NCBI RefSeq assembly: GCF_029855125.1 | Contig: NZ_CP123229.1 | Span: 1,240,001-1,304,000, forward strand | From: Methylocapsa sp. D3K7 | GTDB lineage: Bacteria > Pseudomonadota > Alphaproteobacteria > Rhizobiales > Beijerinckiaceae | DNA length: 64,000 nucleotides | Direction of reading: 5' to 3' | The notes under the pieces: generated by a model | Database searches by the model: none | The model's input: the letters and a program-made list of their open reading frames with translations, nothing else | What the model was told of the DNA's origin: nothing | Shown here: positions 9,767 to 19,054 of the stretch, piece after piece | How positions within the stretch are numbered: position 1 is the stretch's first letter | How the letters are laid out: every line of letters starts with the position of its first letter | Translations under genes and position numbers: made by a program

Positions 9767-10501
9767 TTGACGCGGGAACCTCGGGACGCACCGCAATTTT
9801 ACCTCACCGCACCTTCGCCATGTCCCTATCTGCTGGACAGACAGGAGCGCAAGGTTTTTACCCATTTGATCGGCCGCCGGGCGGTGGCTCTGAACGATCA
9901 GCTCACGCAATCGGGATTCCGGCGCTCGCAGACCATCGCTTACCGGCCTGCTTGCGAAAATTGCCGGTCTTGTGTTTCGGTCCGTATCAAGGCCGGTGAG
10001 TTCCGTTCCTCCCGCAATTTCCGGCGGATCGCCGAACTCAATCGCGATGTCACGGCGACGGTGACTCGGCCGGAGCCGAGCCGAGCTCAATATTCGCTGT
10101 TTCGCCGGTATCTCGACGCGCGGCATAGCGATGGCGGCATGGCGGATATGACGGCGCTCGACTACGCAACGATGATCGAGGACAGCCATGTCGAAACCCG
10201 TCTCATCGAATATCGCCTTTCTGGGGAAAATGCGGACGGCGAGCGGCCATTGGTTGCCGCTTGCCTCACCGATGTCCTCGCCGACGGCCTGTCGATGGTC
10301 TATTCGTTTTATGAGCCGGAGGAGCGGCACCGTTCGTTCGGCACCTATATGATCCTCGACCACATCGAGCGTGCCCGCCGTCTCGGCCTGCCGCATGTCT
10401 ATCTTGGCTATTGGGTCGAGGGCTCACGGAAAATGGACTATAAGGCGCGCTTCCTACCGCAAGAGCGGCTCGGGATGAATGGCTGGGAGCGGGTGGAATA
10501 G
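9767..10501 (+). CDS. bpt: Aspartate/glutamate leucyltransferase (Bpt)
   Basis: 244 residues. It transfers Leu from Leu-tRNA to N-terminal Asp or Glu of proteins, tagging them for ClpS/ClpAP degradation in the bacterial N-end rule pathway. Visible signatures are [18 protein letters not shown], the Cys-rich [15 protein letters not shown] and the C-terminal half with [25 protein letters not shown] and [15 protein letters not shown] (GNAT-like fold). The start codon is a TTG, with GGAAGGCC 8-15 bases upstream. Length matches the family (~240-250). Confidence 0.93.
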   Translation: MTREPRDAPQFYLTAPSPCPYLLDRQERKVFTHLIGRRAVALNDQLTQSGFRRSQTIAYRPACENCRSCVSVRIKAGEFRSSRNFRRIAELNRDVTATVTRPEPSRAQYSLFRRYLDARHSDGGMADMTALDYATMIEDSHVETRLIEYRLSGENADGERPLVAACLTDVLADGLSMVYSFYEPEERHRSFGTYMILDHIERARRLGLPHVYLGYWVEGSRKMDYKARFLPQERLGMNGWERVE

Positions 10502-10526
10502 CTCCGCGTCCCGCTTGCGTCATGCC

Positions 10527-12773
10527 TCAGCCGAATTTGTTGTTCTTAGGAAAGCCTTTCGGCGGCAGGCGACCAGCTTCGGCCCGGTTGCCCAGCCAAT
10601 CGCGTAACTCGCGGGGGCCGACGTTGAATGTCCGGCCAGCCGAATCCTTCCATGTCAAGCCGTCCTTAAGCGAAAACACCTGGGCGTCGCTGATGCCGCC
10701 GTCCCGGTATTTTTGCAGGCGGACACCCTTGCCGCGCGGCATCTCCGGCAATTGCGCAAGCGGGAATATGAGCAGCTTGCGGTTCTCGCCGATCACCGCC
10801 ACATGATCGCCCTCGGCGGGAATGACGAGGGCCGCCGTCGCTGGCTTGTCGGTGTTGAGGAGCAGTTTGCCTTTGCGGGTGCCACCCGCCATCTCGTCCT
10901 GAGTGGCGACAAAACCCCGGCCATCGCTCGCCGCGGCCAGCATTTTTTGGCCCGCAGCATAGGGAAAGACAGCAATGATCGTCTCCCCTTCCGCGATATC
11001 GGCCATCAGGCGGATAGGCTCGCCCTGGCCGCGCCCGCCTGGCAGTTTGCTCGCCTCAAGCGTGAAAATCCTGCCGTCGCTTGCGAGCACAAGAATTTTC
11101 GACGTGGTCTCGGCAAAAAACGAAACGGATAATGTGTCGTCGCCCTTGAACTGGAGCGCGCTCAGATCCTCGACATGGCCTTTGAGGGCGCGGATCCAGC
11201 CTTTCTCCGACACCACGATCGTGACCGACTCACGCTCGATCATCGCCCCGGCGATGTCGCCGGTGGCGATATCCGGAAGATCGCCAAAACTGGTCCGGCG
11301 GCGGCCAATTTTTGTGTCTGGACCGTACTTCTTCTTGAGATCGCGGATTTGCCCGGCGACCGCTTTCCATTGCTTGGCTTCATCGCCGAGCAATGCTTCG
11401 ATCTCGCGCTTTTCCTTGGCCAAATCATCGTTTTCCCGGCGCAACTGCATTTCCTCGAGGCGCCGTAAGCCGCGCAGCCGCGTGTCGAGGATATAGGTTG
11501 CTTGCACATCGGAAAGATCGAAGCTTGCCTTCAATTCCTGTTTTGGATCGTCCGCCTCGCGGATGATGGCGATCACCCGGTCGAGATTGAGGAAGACGAT
11601 GAGCATGCCGGCAAGAACTTCGAGGCGGTGCACGATCTCGGCCTGCCGGTGGCGCGAGCGGCGCAGCAAAACGTCGCGGCGATGGTCGAGCCATTGCCGC
11701 AAGGCCTCCTTCAAGGACACGACGCGCGGCACGACGCCATCGGCGAGGAGATTCATATTCAGCGGAAACCGGCTCTCCAGCTCGGTGAGCTTGAAGAGCT
11801 GCTCCATCATCATTTCGGGATCGACGGTGCGCGCGCGCGGCTCGATGACGACCCTTATATCCTCGGCGGATTCATCACGGATATCGGCGACAAGAGGCAG
11901 TTTTTTATCGTTGAGGAGCTCGGCGATCTTTTCGATGAGCTTCGATTTCTGCACCATGTAGGGAATTTCGGTGACGACCACGGCCCAGACGCCACGGCTG
12001 CCTTCTTCCCTCGTCCAGCGCGCCCGCAGGCGGAACGACCCGCGTCCAGTGCGATAGGCTTCTGCGATCGATTCGCGCGGTTCAACCAAAATACCGCCGG
12101 TCGGGAAATCCGGCCCCGGCACGAACTGCAGCAATTGATCCGGTGTTGAGTTCTTATGCGCGATGAGATGGAGCGCGGCGTCGCAAAGCTCGGCGAGGTT
12201 GTGCGGCGGAATGGAGGTTGCCATGCCGACCGCGATACCCTGGGCGCCATTCGCCAGCAGGTTCGGCAGAGCGGCCGGCAAAACGACCGGCTCGTTTTGA
12301 TCGCCCGAATAATTCTCGCGGAAATCGACCGCATCCTCGTCGATGCCTTCGAGCAACAGCCGAGCAACATCCGTCATCCGCGCTTCGGTGTAACGATAGG
12401 CGGCGGCGCCATCGCCATCGATATTGCCGAAATTGCCCTGGCCATCGATGAGCGGATAGCGGGATGAAAAATCCTGGGCGAGGCGGACAAGCGCATCATA
12501 GATCGCCTGATCGCCGTGCGGATGGAAAGAGCCCATCACATCGCCGACGATTTTCGCGCATTTCTTGAAGGCGGCGCCGGGATCGAGCCGCAAAATATGC
12601 ATACCATAGAGGATGCGCCGGTGGACCGGTTTCAGCCCGTCACGGGCATCGGGCAAGGCCCGCCCCATGATGGTCGAAAGCGCATAGGCAAGATACCGCT
12701 CTTCGAGCGCCTCGCGCAGATTGACGTCTTCGGCCCTTCCGGCAGACGGCGGCGGCGTGATGTGTTTTCCCAT
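10527..12773 (-). CDS. parC: DNA topoisomerase IV subunit A
   Basis: 748 residues. ParC is the breakage-reunion subunit that decatenates daughter chromosomes together with ParE. The N-terminal domain has [20 protein letters not shown], the quinolone-region helix [20 protein letters not shown] (residues 83-102) and the catalytic Tyr in [11 protein letters not shown] (Tyr128 by alignment with GyrA Tyr122). A coiled coil (~400-470) and a C-terminal DNA-wrapping domain follow. It lacks the GyrA box, which supports ParC over GyrA. Gln89 sits where E. coli ParC has Ser80; I recall this as common in alphaproteobacterial ParC. Monocistronic. Confidence 0.93.
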   Translation of the reverse strand: MGKHITPPPSAGRAEDVNLREALEERYLAYALSTIMGRALPDARDGLKPVHRRILYGMHILRLDPGAAFKKCAKIVGDVMGSFHPHGDQAIYDALVRLAQDFSSRYPLIDGQGNFGNIDGDGAAAYRYTEARMTDVARLLLEGIDEDAVDFRENYSGDQNEPVVLPAALPNLLANGAQGIAVGMATSIPPHNLAELCDAALHLIAHKNSTPDQLLQFVPGPDFPTGGILVEPRESIAEAYRTGRGSFRLRARWTREEGSRGVWAVVVTEIPYMVQKSKLIEKIAELLNDKKLPLVADIRDESAEDIRVVIEPRARTVDPEMMMEQLFKLTELESRFPLNMNLLADGVVPRVVSLKEALRQWLDHRRDVLLRRSRHRQAEIVHRLEVLAGMLIVFLNLDRVIAIIREADDPKQELKASFDLSDVQATYILDTRLRGLRRLEEMQLRRENDDLAKEKREIEALLGDEAKQWKAVAGQIRDLKKKYGPDTKIGRRRTSFGDLPDIATGDIAGAMIERESVTIVVSEKGWIRALKGHVEDLSALQFKGDDTLSVSFFAETTSKILVLASDGRIFTLEASKLPGGRGQGEPIRLMADIAEGETIIAVFPYAAGQKMLAAASDGRGFVATQDEMAGGTRKGKLLLNTDKPATAALVIPAEGDHVAVIGENRKLLIFPLAQLPEMPRGKGVRLQKYRDGGISDAQVFSLKDGLTWKDSAGRTFNVGPRELRDWLGNRAEAGRLPPKGFPKNNKFG

Positions 12774-12947
12774 GCGGGAGGCCTAGACGACGCGCAGTGG
12801 CAAATCAAGTTCCGTGTTTGTTCTTTAAAGGTTTATGCACGGAATGACGAACGGAAATGCTGCTGTCTGTACTTCGGCGGCGCCTGCCCACGCCCAGAGA
12901 TGCTTTACGCGCGCTTTATCGACGATAAACGGCCATTTGGGTTCCGC

Positions 12948-13208
12948 CTATCCGTCCCCGGCATATCCGCCCAAAGCGATATATTTTTTTCGTACCCGCT
13001 GCACGGCTTCCTTGACGAGCGGATCGAGACCCTCGCCACCTTCTTCCAAATGCTGGAAGATTTTTTTGCGCATGCTCAACGCCCAGAATTTGGCGATGTG
13101 ATTGGCGATCCCGGCGACCGCCTTCTCGTGCTCTTGAGGCGCGAAAAATTTGCCGATTTGATTTGCCATATAAATCAGCTTTTTGGGCGAGGACGGGTCA
13201 TGCGACAT
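12948..13208 (-). CDS. fdsD: Formate dehydrogenase delta subunit
   Basis: 86 residues from MSHDPSSPKKLIYMANQIGK. FdsD is a small helical subunit at the end of fds operons, needed for assembly or stability of the molybdenum FdsABG enzyme. The family core is visible: LIYMANQIGKFFAPQ, then IANHIAKFWALSMRKKI and DPLVKEAV. The start overlaps the end of fdhD by 11 bases, so it is translated from the same transcript. An earlier ATG at 13397 lies inside fdhD and is not needed. Confidence 0.9.
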   Translation of the reverse strand: MSHDPSSPKKLIYMANQIGKFFAPQEHEKAVAGIANHIAKFWALSMRKKIFQHLEEGGEGLDPLVKEAVQRVRKKYIALGGYAGDG

Positions 13209-14052
13209 GGTGCTGGGCTCGATCGATGATGCGTTGGGGATGGGTGAAAACTTCGAAGTCCTGGCCGCGCGCGATTGCCACAAGGGTGAGTCCGCTGGCC
13301 TCCGCAAGACGGACCCCGGCCGCCGTCGGTACCGAAACGGCGGCAACGACAGGCGCGCCAAGCCGCGCGGCTTTTTGAATGAGTTCAATCGAGACACGGC
13401 TCGTCAAAAGCACGATGCCATGCGCGGCCGCCTCCCCTGCCCGCACGAGCGCGCCGATGAGTTTGTCGAGCGCATTGTGGCGGCCGACATCCTCCCGCAC
13501 GGCGGCAAGGCCGCGCGAGGGAACCCAAAAGCCTGCGGCATGAACGGCGTGCGTTTCGCGATTGAGCTTTTGGCCGGATGATAGGGAAGCCATTGCCGCG
13601 ACGATAGCGCTGGAATCGAAACGGCTCGCATTGGAGACGACGGGTGCCGGGCGCGCCGCTTCCTCAAGGCTTTCGATCCCGCAGAGCCCGCAGCCGGTCG
13701 GCCCCGCCATGCTCCGGCGGCGGGCGGCATAGGTTTTCGCACGGTTTTCCGGGAGCCATATACGGAGTTCGATGCCAAGCGGCGTTGTGACGATGTCGAG
13801 GCTGGCGATTTCGCTCGGAGCCTCGATCAGGCCCTCGGTGAGCGCAAAACCAATGGCAAAATCCTCCAAATCCGCAGGCGTCGCCATCATCACAGCATGG
13901 GTCGTGCCGTTGAAGGTGAAAGCGATCGCCGTCTCTTCCGGCACGGAGCGCACAGAAGGCGACACCTCGCCCTCCCGCCACGCGAGGCAAGCGACGCTGT
14001 GGGAAGGCGGCGGCAAGGGACTGCCACCGTCGTCAATGGTGTCTCCGGTCAT
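13198..14052 (-). CDS. fdhD: Formate dehydrogenase sulfurtransferase FdhD (FdsC)
   Basis: 284 residues. FdhD/FdsC moves sulfur to the molybdenum cofactor (bis-MGD) before insertion into the formate dehydrogenase alpha subunit. The family core is clear: ETAIAFTFNGTTHAVMMATP, DLEDFAIGFALTEGLI, the redox loop TGCGLCGIE (CxxC), SSGQKLNRETHAVHAAGFW and VGRHNALDKLIGA, with TSRVSIELIQKAA near the end. It starts in an ATGA overlap with the end of fdsA, so the two are translationally coupled. The N-terminal ~35 residues are Pro/Ser-rich and variable. Confidence 0.95.
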   Translation of the reverse strand: MTGDTIDDGGSPLPPPSHSVACLAWREGEVSPSVRSVPEETAIAFTFNGTTHAVMMATPADLEDFAIGFALTEGLIEAPSEIASLDIVTTPLGIELRIWLPENRAKTYAARRRSMAGPTGCGLCGIESLEEAARPAPVVSNASRFDSSAIVAAMASLSSGQKLNRETHAVHAAGFWVPSRGLAAVREDVGRHNALDKLIGALVRAGEAAAHGIVLLTSRVSIELIQKAARLGAPVVAAVSVPTAAGVRLAEASGLTLVAIARGQDFEVFTHPQRIIDRAQHHVA

Positions 14053-16892
14053 TCCGCCGCTTCGGTGACCTCAGCGATGCGGCGGCTCTGCTCGGCCTGT
14101 TCGCGATACCGCTCTTGCCAATCCGTCGGCCCGTTCGAGCGCGAAATTTGCACGGCTGTGACCTTGAATTCCGGACAATTGGTTGCCCAATCGGAGAAAT
14201 CGGTGGTCACGACATTGGCCTGGGTGGTCGGATGATGGAAGGTCGTATAAACGACGCCCGGCGCCACACGATCGGTGACCAGCGCACGCAGGGTCGTCTC
14301 CCCGGCGCGGCTTGCGACCTTCACCCAATCGCCCTCATTGACGCCGCGTTGTTCGGCATCGTGCGGATGGATCTCGAGACGGTCCTCATCGTGCCAGGCG
14401 ACATTGGCGGTGCGGCGCGTCTGGGCTCCGACGTTATAATGGCTGAGAATCCGCCCGGTCGTCAGCAGGAGGGGATAACGCGGCCCGGTCCGCTCGTCCG
14501 TCGCCACATATTCGGTGAGGACGAACTTGCCCTTGCCTCTCTTGAAGCCGCCGATGTGCATGATTGGCGTGCCATGTGGGGCGCTCTCATTGCAAGGCCA
14601 TTGGATCGATTCGGTTTCGAGCCGGGCATAGGAAACACCCGCGAAGCTCGGCGTTGTCGCCGCGATTTCGTCCATGATTTCGCTCGGGTGGCTGTAACGC
14701 ATCGGCACGCCCATGGCCTCGGCGAGCTTCACCGTGATTTCCCAATCGGCATAGCCGTTCTTGGGGCTCATCACTTTGCGGACACGGCCAATGCGGCGCT
14801 CTGCATTGGTGAAGGTCCCGTCCTTTTCGAGGAAGGTCGAACCCGGCAGGAAGACATGGGCGTAATTCGCCGTTTCGTTGAGGAAGAGATCCTGGACGAT
14901 CACGCATTCCATCGCGGCAAGACCGGCCGAGACATGATGAGTGTCCGGGTCAGATTGGAGAATATCCTCGCCCTCGATATAAATGCCCTTGAACGTGCCC
15001 TCGACAGCGGCATCCAGCATGTTGGGAATGCGCAGTCCCGGCTCCTTGTCGAGCGTGACGCCCCAGAGTTTCTCATAAATGGCACGCGCGTTATCATCGG
15101 AAATGTGCCGGTAGCCCGCGAGTTCATGCGGGAAGGACCCCATGTCGCAGGCACCCTGCACATTGTTCTGGCCGCGCAGCGGATTGACACCCACTCCATT
15201 GCGGCCAAGGTTTCCAGTCGCCAGCGCGAGATTGGCGATCGCGAGAACCGTGGTCGAACCCTGGCTGTGCTCGGTGACGCCGAGCCCATAATAGATCGCC
15301 GCATTGCCGCCGCTGGCATAGAGCCGAGCCGCCTTGCGAATGAGATCGGCGGGAACACCGGAGACTTTTTCGACCGCTTCCGGGCTATGCCGCGGCTCGG
15401 AGACAAAACCGGCCCAGTCCTGGAACTCCGACCAATCGCAGCGCTCGCGCACGAACGTCTCGTCGACGAGACCCTCGGTCACGATCACATGGGCGAGTGC
15501 GGTCAGCACCGCGACATTGGTGCCGGGCTGCAAAGGCAAATGATAATCGGCCTCGACATGCGGTGTCCGCACGAGATCGATCCGGCGCGGATCGAGAACA
15601 ATCAATTTCGCGCCCTCGCGCAGCCGCCGTTTCATGGCCGACGCAAACACTGGATGGCCATCTGTCGGATTGGCACCGATCACCATGATGACGTCGGACT
15701 CATCGACCGAATCGAAATCCTGCGTCCCGGCCGATGTACCAAACGCCGTGCCAAGGCCGTAACCGGTCGGGGAATGGCAGACGCGCGCACAAGTATCGAC
15801 ATTGTTGTTGCCAAAACCGGCGCGGACAAGTTTCTGGATGAGATAGGTCTCTTCATTAGTGCAGCGAGACGAGGTGATCGCACCGACGGACGTTTTACCA
15901 TATTTCGTCTGAATGCGTTTGAACTCGGATGCCGCATAGGCGAAGGCTTCGTCCCAGGAGACTTCCCGCCAAGGGTCCGAGACCTTGGCGCGGATCATCG
16001 GCTTAAGAATGCGATCCCTGTGGGTCGCATAGCCCCAAGCGAAGCGCCCCTTGACGCAGGAATGGCCGTGGTTGGCCTTGCCGTCCTTATAGGGAACCAT
16101 GCGGACGAGTTCCTCGCCGCGCATCTCAGCCTTGAAGCTACAGCCGACACCGCAATAGGCGCAGGTCGTAACCGCCGAATGTTCGGCTTGGCCAATCTCG
16201 ATCACCGATTTTTCGATGAGCGTGGCGGTTGGGCACGCCTGAACGCAAGCGCCGCAAGAGACGCATTCCGATTCGAGGAAGGGCTCTGCCTGCCCCGCCG
16301 ACACCCGGCTGCCGAAGCCCCGCCCGTCAATCGTCAGTGCGAAGGTGCCTTGTACTTCCTCGCAGGCGCGAACACAGCGATTGCAGACGATGCATTTCGA
16401 TGGGTCGTAGCTAAAGTAAGGATTGGATTCGTCTTTTTTGTCGGCAAGGTGATTGTGGCCCTCGTAGCCGTAGCGCACATCACGCAACCCGACATTGCCG
16501 GCCTCAGTCTGCAATTCGCAATTGCCATTGGCGGCGCAGGTAAGGCAATCGAGTGGATGATCGGAGATGTAGAGCTCCATCACGCCTTTGCGCAGGGCTT
16601 TCAACCGGTTGGTCTGGGTGTGAACCACCATGCCCGGCATGACTGGCGTCGTACAGGAGGCGGGGGTGCCGTTGCGCCCCTCGATCTCAACAAGACAGAG
16701 CCGGCAAGAGCCGAACGATTCAAGCATATCCGTGGCACAGAGTTTCGGGATTTTGGTGCCGGCCTCCATCGCCGCCCGCATGATGGACGTGCCTTCTGGA
16801 ACTTGCGTCTCAATCCCGTCGATGGTCAGCGTGACCATTTTCTCCGACGGCGAGGCAGGCGTTCCGTAATCGATCTCGGTAATCAGTGGCAT
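14049..16892 (-). CDS. fdsA: NAD-dependent formate dehydrogenase, molybdenum alpha subunit
   Basis: 947 residues. It oxidises formate to CO2 and passes electrons to FdsB/FdsG and NAD+, the last step of C1 oxidation. Cofactor ligands are visible in order: a 2Fe-2S site Cys52/63/66/80, a His-liganded 4Fe-4S site His112, Cys116/119/125, two ferredoxin 4Fe-4S sites (Cys167/170/173/177 and 210/213/216/220), a further 4Fe-4S site Cys244/247/251/279, then the bis-MGD domain with catalytic Cys372-His373 in ARVCHSPTG. The C-terminal domain has TGRILSHYNVGAQTRR. A second possible start is Met19. Complete, with every expected ligand present. Confidence 0.97.
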   Translation of the reverse strand: MPLITEIDYGTPASPSEKMVTLTIDGIETQVPEGTSIMRAAMEAGTKIPKLCATDMLESFGSCRLCLVEIEGRNGTPASCTTPVMPGMVVHTQTNRLKALRKGVMELYISDHPLDCLTCAANGNCELQTEAGNVGLRDVRYGYEGHNHLADKKDESNPYFSYDPSKCIVCNRCVRACEEVQGTFALTIDGRGFGSRVSAGQAEPFLESECVSCGACVQACPTATLIEKSVIEIGQAEHSAVTTCAYCGVGCSFKAEMRGEELVRMVPYKDGKANHGHSCVKGRFAWGYATHRDRILKPMIRAKVSDPWREVSWDEAFAYAASEFKRIQTKYGKTSVGAITSSRCTNEETYLIQKLVRAGFGNNNVDTCARVCHSPTGYGLGTAFGTSAGTQDFDSVDESDVIMVIGANPTDGHPVFASAMKRRLREGAKLIVLDPRRIDLVRTPHVEADYHLPLQPGTNVAVLTALAHVIVTEGLVDETFVRERCDWSEFQDWAGFVSEPRHSPEAVEKVSGVPADLIRKAARLYASGGNAAIYYGLGVTEHSQGSTTVLAIANLALATGNLGRNGVGVNPLRGQNNVQGACDMGSFPHELAGYRHISDDNARAIYEKLWGVTLDKEPGLRIPNMLDAAVEGTFKGIYIEGEDILQSDPDTHHVSAGLAAMECVIVQDLFLNETANYAHVFLPGSTFLEKDGTFTNAERRIGRVRKVMSPKNGYADWEITVKLAEAMGVPMRYSHPSEIMDEIAATTPSFAGVSYARLETESIQWPCNESAPHGTPIMHIGGFKRGKGKFVLTEYVATDERTGPRYPLLLTTGRILSHYNVGAQTRRTANVAWHDEDRLEIHPHDAEQRGVNEGDWVKVASRAGETTLRALVTDRVAPGVVYTTFHHPTTQANVVTTDFSDWATNCPEFKVTAVQISRSNGPTDWQERYREQAEQSRRIAEVTEAAE

Positions 16893-16902
16893 GGTAGCCT
16901 CC

Positions 16903-18453
16903 TCACTCCGCCGCGGCGAGAACGCGCGGCGTGAAATCTTCCCTAAAATGGCGTACGGCGCTCATCACGGGATAGGGCGCAAATCCCCCAAGGGCGCAGA
17001 GTGAACCGAATTTCATCGTGTTGCAAAGGTCTTCGAGGAGAATCATGTTTTCGTCGGGCCTAACGCCGGCGAGCACACGATCCACGACCTCGACACCCCG
17101 GGTCGAGCCAATCCGGCACGGGGTGCATTTGCCGCAACTTTCGATGGCGCAAAACTCCATCGCGAACCGCGCCATGATTGCCATGTCGACCGTATCGTCG
17201 AAAATAACGATACCGCCGTGGCCGATCAGCCCGTCGCGCGCGGCGAAGGCCTCGTAATCAAAAGGTGTATCGAACAGCGCGCGGGGGAAATACGCGCCCA
17301 GCGGGCCGCCGCATTGCACCGCCCGCACCGGACGCCCGCTCAACGTGCCGCCGCCGATTGTATCGACGATTTCGCCAAGGGTCAGCCCGAAAGCGGTCTC
17401 ATAAAGACCGCCATAACGGACGTTCCCGGCGATCTGGATCGGCATTGTCCCGCGCGAACGCCCAAACCCGAAACCGGCATAAAAATCGGCGCCGCGATCG
17501 AGAACCGTCGGCACTGCCAGAAGTGACAAGACATTGTTGATGACGGTGGGCTTGCCAAACAGCCCCTTATGAGCAGGAAGCGGCGGTTTTGCCCGGACGA
17601 TGCCGCGCTTGCCTTCGAGACTGTCGAGAAGCGCGGTCTCCTCACCGCAGACATAGGCGCCTGCGCCCATCCGCAATTCGAGCTCGAAGGCATAGCCGGA
17701 ACCCAGAATGTCCTGGCCGAGATAGCCCGCCTCCCGGGCAATCCGCAGAGCCTCCGAAAATGTCTTTGCGGCATGCGGATATTCCGAGCGGCAATAAACA
17801 TAGCCCTTGGTCGCGCCGACACCGATGCCGCAAATCGCCATGCCCTCGATCAGGGCAAAGGGATCCCCCTCGACAATCATGCGGTCGGCGAAGGTGCCAC
17901 TGTCCCCTTCGTCGAAGTTGCAGACGACATATTTGCGGTCAGCCTGAGTGTCGGCGACGGTCTTCCATTTGATGCCCGTCGGAAAACCGGCGCCGCCGCG
18001 GCCGCGAAGCCCGGATTTCGTCACCTCGGCGACAATCGCCTGGGGGCCGATCGCGATGGCGTTTTTGAGCCCTTTCCAGCCGTCATGCGCGGCGTAATCA
18101 GCCAAGGAAAGCGGATCGATGATGCCGCAGCGGGCGAAAGTGAGCCGCGTCTGGCCCGAAAGAAACGGATGCTCCTCCGGCTTGCCAATGCGAAGGGGAT
18201 GCGCTCCGCCAGTGACAAAGCCTGCATCAAAGAGAGGGGCAACGTCGGCAACCGCTACCGGGCCATAGCCGATACGCCCCTGTGCCGTCTCGACCTCGAT
18301 CAGCGGCTCCAGAAAAAACATCCCGCGCGAGCCCGTCCGGACGATCTCGACGGCAACGCCCCGCGCGCGCGCTTCAGCCGCGATCTTCGCGGCGACCTTA
18401 TGAGCGCCCATGGCGATCGCGGCAACATCCTGAGGAACGAAAATACGCGTCAT
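16903..18453 (-). CDS. fdsB: NAD-dependent formate dehydrogenase, beta (diaphorase) subunit
   Basis: 516 residues from MTRIFVPQDVAAIAMGAHKV; this start overlaps the fdsG stop as ATGA and matches the family. An ATG at 18561 would add 36 residues lying inside fdsG. A thioredoxin-like N-terminal part (~1-110) precedes the NuoF-like FMN/NADH domain: GLRGRGGAGFPTGIKW, CNFDEGDSGTFADR and CGEETALLDSLEGKRG. The C-terminal iron-sulfur motif CGKCTPCRIGS binds a 4Fe-4S cluster. It accepts electrons from FdsA and reduces NAD+. Ten bases separate it from fdsA. Confidence 0.96.
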   Translation of the reverse strand: MTRIFVPQDVAAIAMGAHKVAAKIAAEARARGVAVEIVRTGSRGMFFLEPLIEVETAQGRIGYGPVAVADVAPLFDAGFVTGGAHPLRIGKPEEHPFLSGQTRLTFARCGIIDPLSLADYAAHDGWKGLKNAIAIGPQAIVAEVTKSGLRGRGGAGFPTGIKWKTVADTQADRKYVVCNFDEGDSGTFADRMIVEGDPFALIEGMAICGIGVGATKGYVYCRSEYPHAAKTFSEALRIAREAGYLGQDILGSGYAFELELRMGAGAYVCGEETALLDSLEGKRGIVRAKPPLPAHKGLFGKPTVINNVLSLLAVPTVLDRGADFYAGFGFGRSRGTMPIQIAGNVRYGGLYETAFGLTLGEIVDTIGGGTLSGRPVRAVQCGGPLGAYFPRALFDTPFDYEAFAARDGLIGHGGIVIFDDTVDMAIMARFAMEFCAIESCGKCTPCRIGSTRGVEVVDRVLAGVRPDENMILLEDLCNTMKFGSLCALGGFAPYPVMSAVRHFREDFTPRVLAAAE

Positions 18454-18926
18454 GACGCGTACGCCTCTTCGAGAATTTCGGTAATTTTGCCGGCATTGAG
18501 ACGGCCGTGCGGTTCCCCATCGAGGAGCCCGGAGGGGGAGTTGGCGCAAAGTCCGAGGCAATAGACAGGCTCAACCGTCAAATCGCCATCATGCGTGGTT
18601 CCGTGCCAGCCAACCCCAAGATTGTTAAGAACGGTTGCCGCCAAAGCCTCGCTGCCGACGCTCTGACAGGCTTCGCCTCGGCAAAGCTGCAACACGTGAC
18701 GCCCGCAAGGGGCGTCACGGAAATCATGGTAGAATGTTACGACTCCATGCACTTCCGCACGCGACAGGTTGAGCGCGTCGGCAATAAGGGGAACGGCGTC
18801 GGTGTGGATATGACCGAATTCTTCTTGCAACGCGTGCAGAATCGGAAGCATCGGACCCTCAAGCTCGATGTGTTCGGCGATGATTTCCTGTGCGCGCTCT
18901 GCATTCCAAGGGGAAGCTTCAGGCAT
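18450..18926 (-). CDS. fdsG: NAD-dependent formate dehydrogenase, gamma subunit
   Basis: 158 residues, NuoE-like thioredoxin fold carrying a 2Fe-2S cluster. The ligands Cys82 and Cys87 (LCRGEACQ) and Cys123 and Cys127 (YCLGLCAN) are all present. The N-terminal helical part contains LPILHALQEEFGHI and LSRAEVHGVVTFYHDF. It is the first gene of the fdsGBA-fdhD-fdsD operon; downstream genes follow with 4-base overlaps or short gaps. A 128-base leader with two dyads separates it from the upstream LysR gene. Confidence 0.96.
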   Translation of the reverse strand: MPEASPWNAERAQEIIAEHIELEGPMLPILHALQEEFGHIHTDAVPLIADALNLSRAEVHGVVTFYHDFRDAPCGRHVLQLCRGEACQSVGSEALAATVLNNLGVGWHGTTHDGDLTVEPVYCLGLCANSPSGLLDGEPHGRLNAGKITEILEEAYAS

Positions 18927-18954
18927 GCGTTTCCCGTCCGTTCTTTTTATGGCA

Positions 18955-18966
18955 TCATAACTATGA
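18955..18966. promoter_or_regulatory. Dyad upstream of fdsG, possible regulator half-site
   Basis: TCATA-AC-TATGA is a perfect 5-base inverted repeat about 30 bases upstream of the fdsG start. Together with the dyad at 19009 it fits the two-site layout common for LysR-type regulators (recognition site plus activation site near the promoter). Pattern only. Confidence 0.4.
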
Positions 18967-19008
18967 GGTCTAGGCAGCCAAAGATCAATAAGCCAGTCTT
19001 GTACTCTT

Positions 19009-19023
19009 ATAGAAAACTTCTAT
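19009..19023. promoter_or_regulatory. LysR-type operator candidate upstream of fdsG
   Basis: ATAGAA-AAC-TTCTAT is a perfect 6-base inverted repeat that satisfies the LysR T-N11-A rule (T at 19010, A at 19022). It lies ~85 bases upstream of fdsG, immediately beyond the stop of the LysR gene. The regulator encoded next door is the obvious candidate to bind it. Confidence 0.5.
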
Positions 19024-19054
19024 CAATCTAGGTCAGCCATGCTGCAATAGCCCA

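Noticed and set aside
14115..16934. A 939-codon open frame antisense to fdsA
   Set aside because: It lies wholly opposite a gene with every cofactor ligand in place. Long antisense frames arise from GC-rich codon use; the translation has no domain.
17569..18564. A 331-codon frame antisense to fdsB/fdsG
   Set aside because: Antisense shadow of two certain genes.
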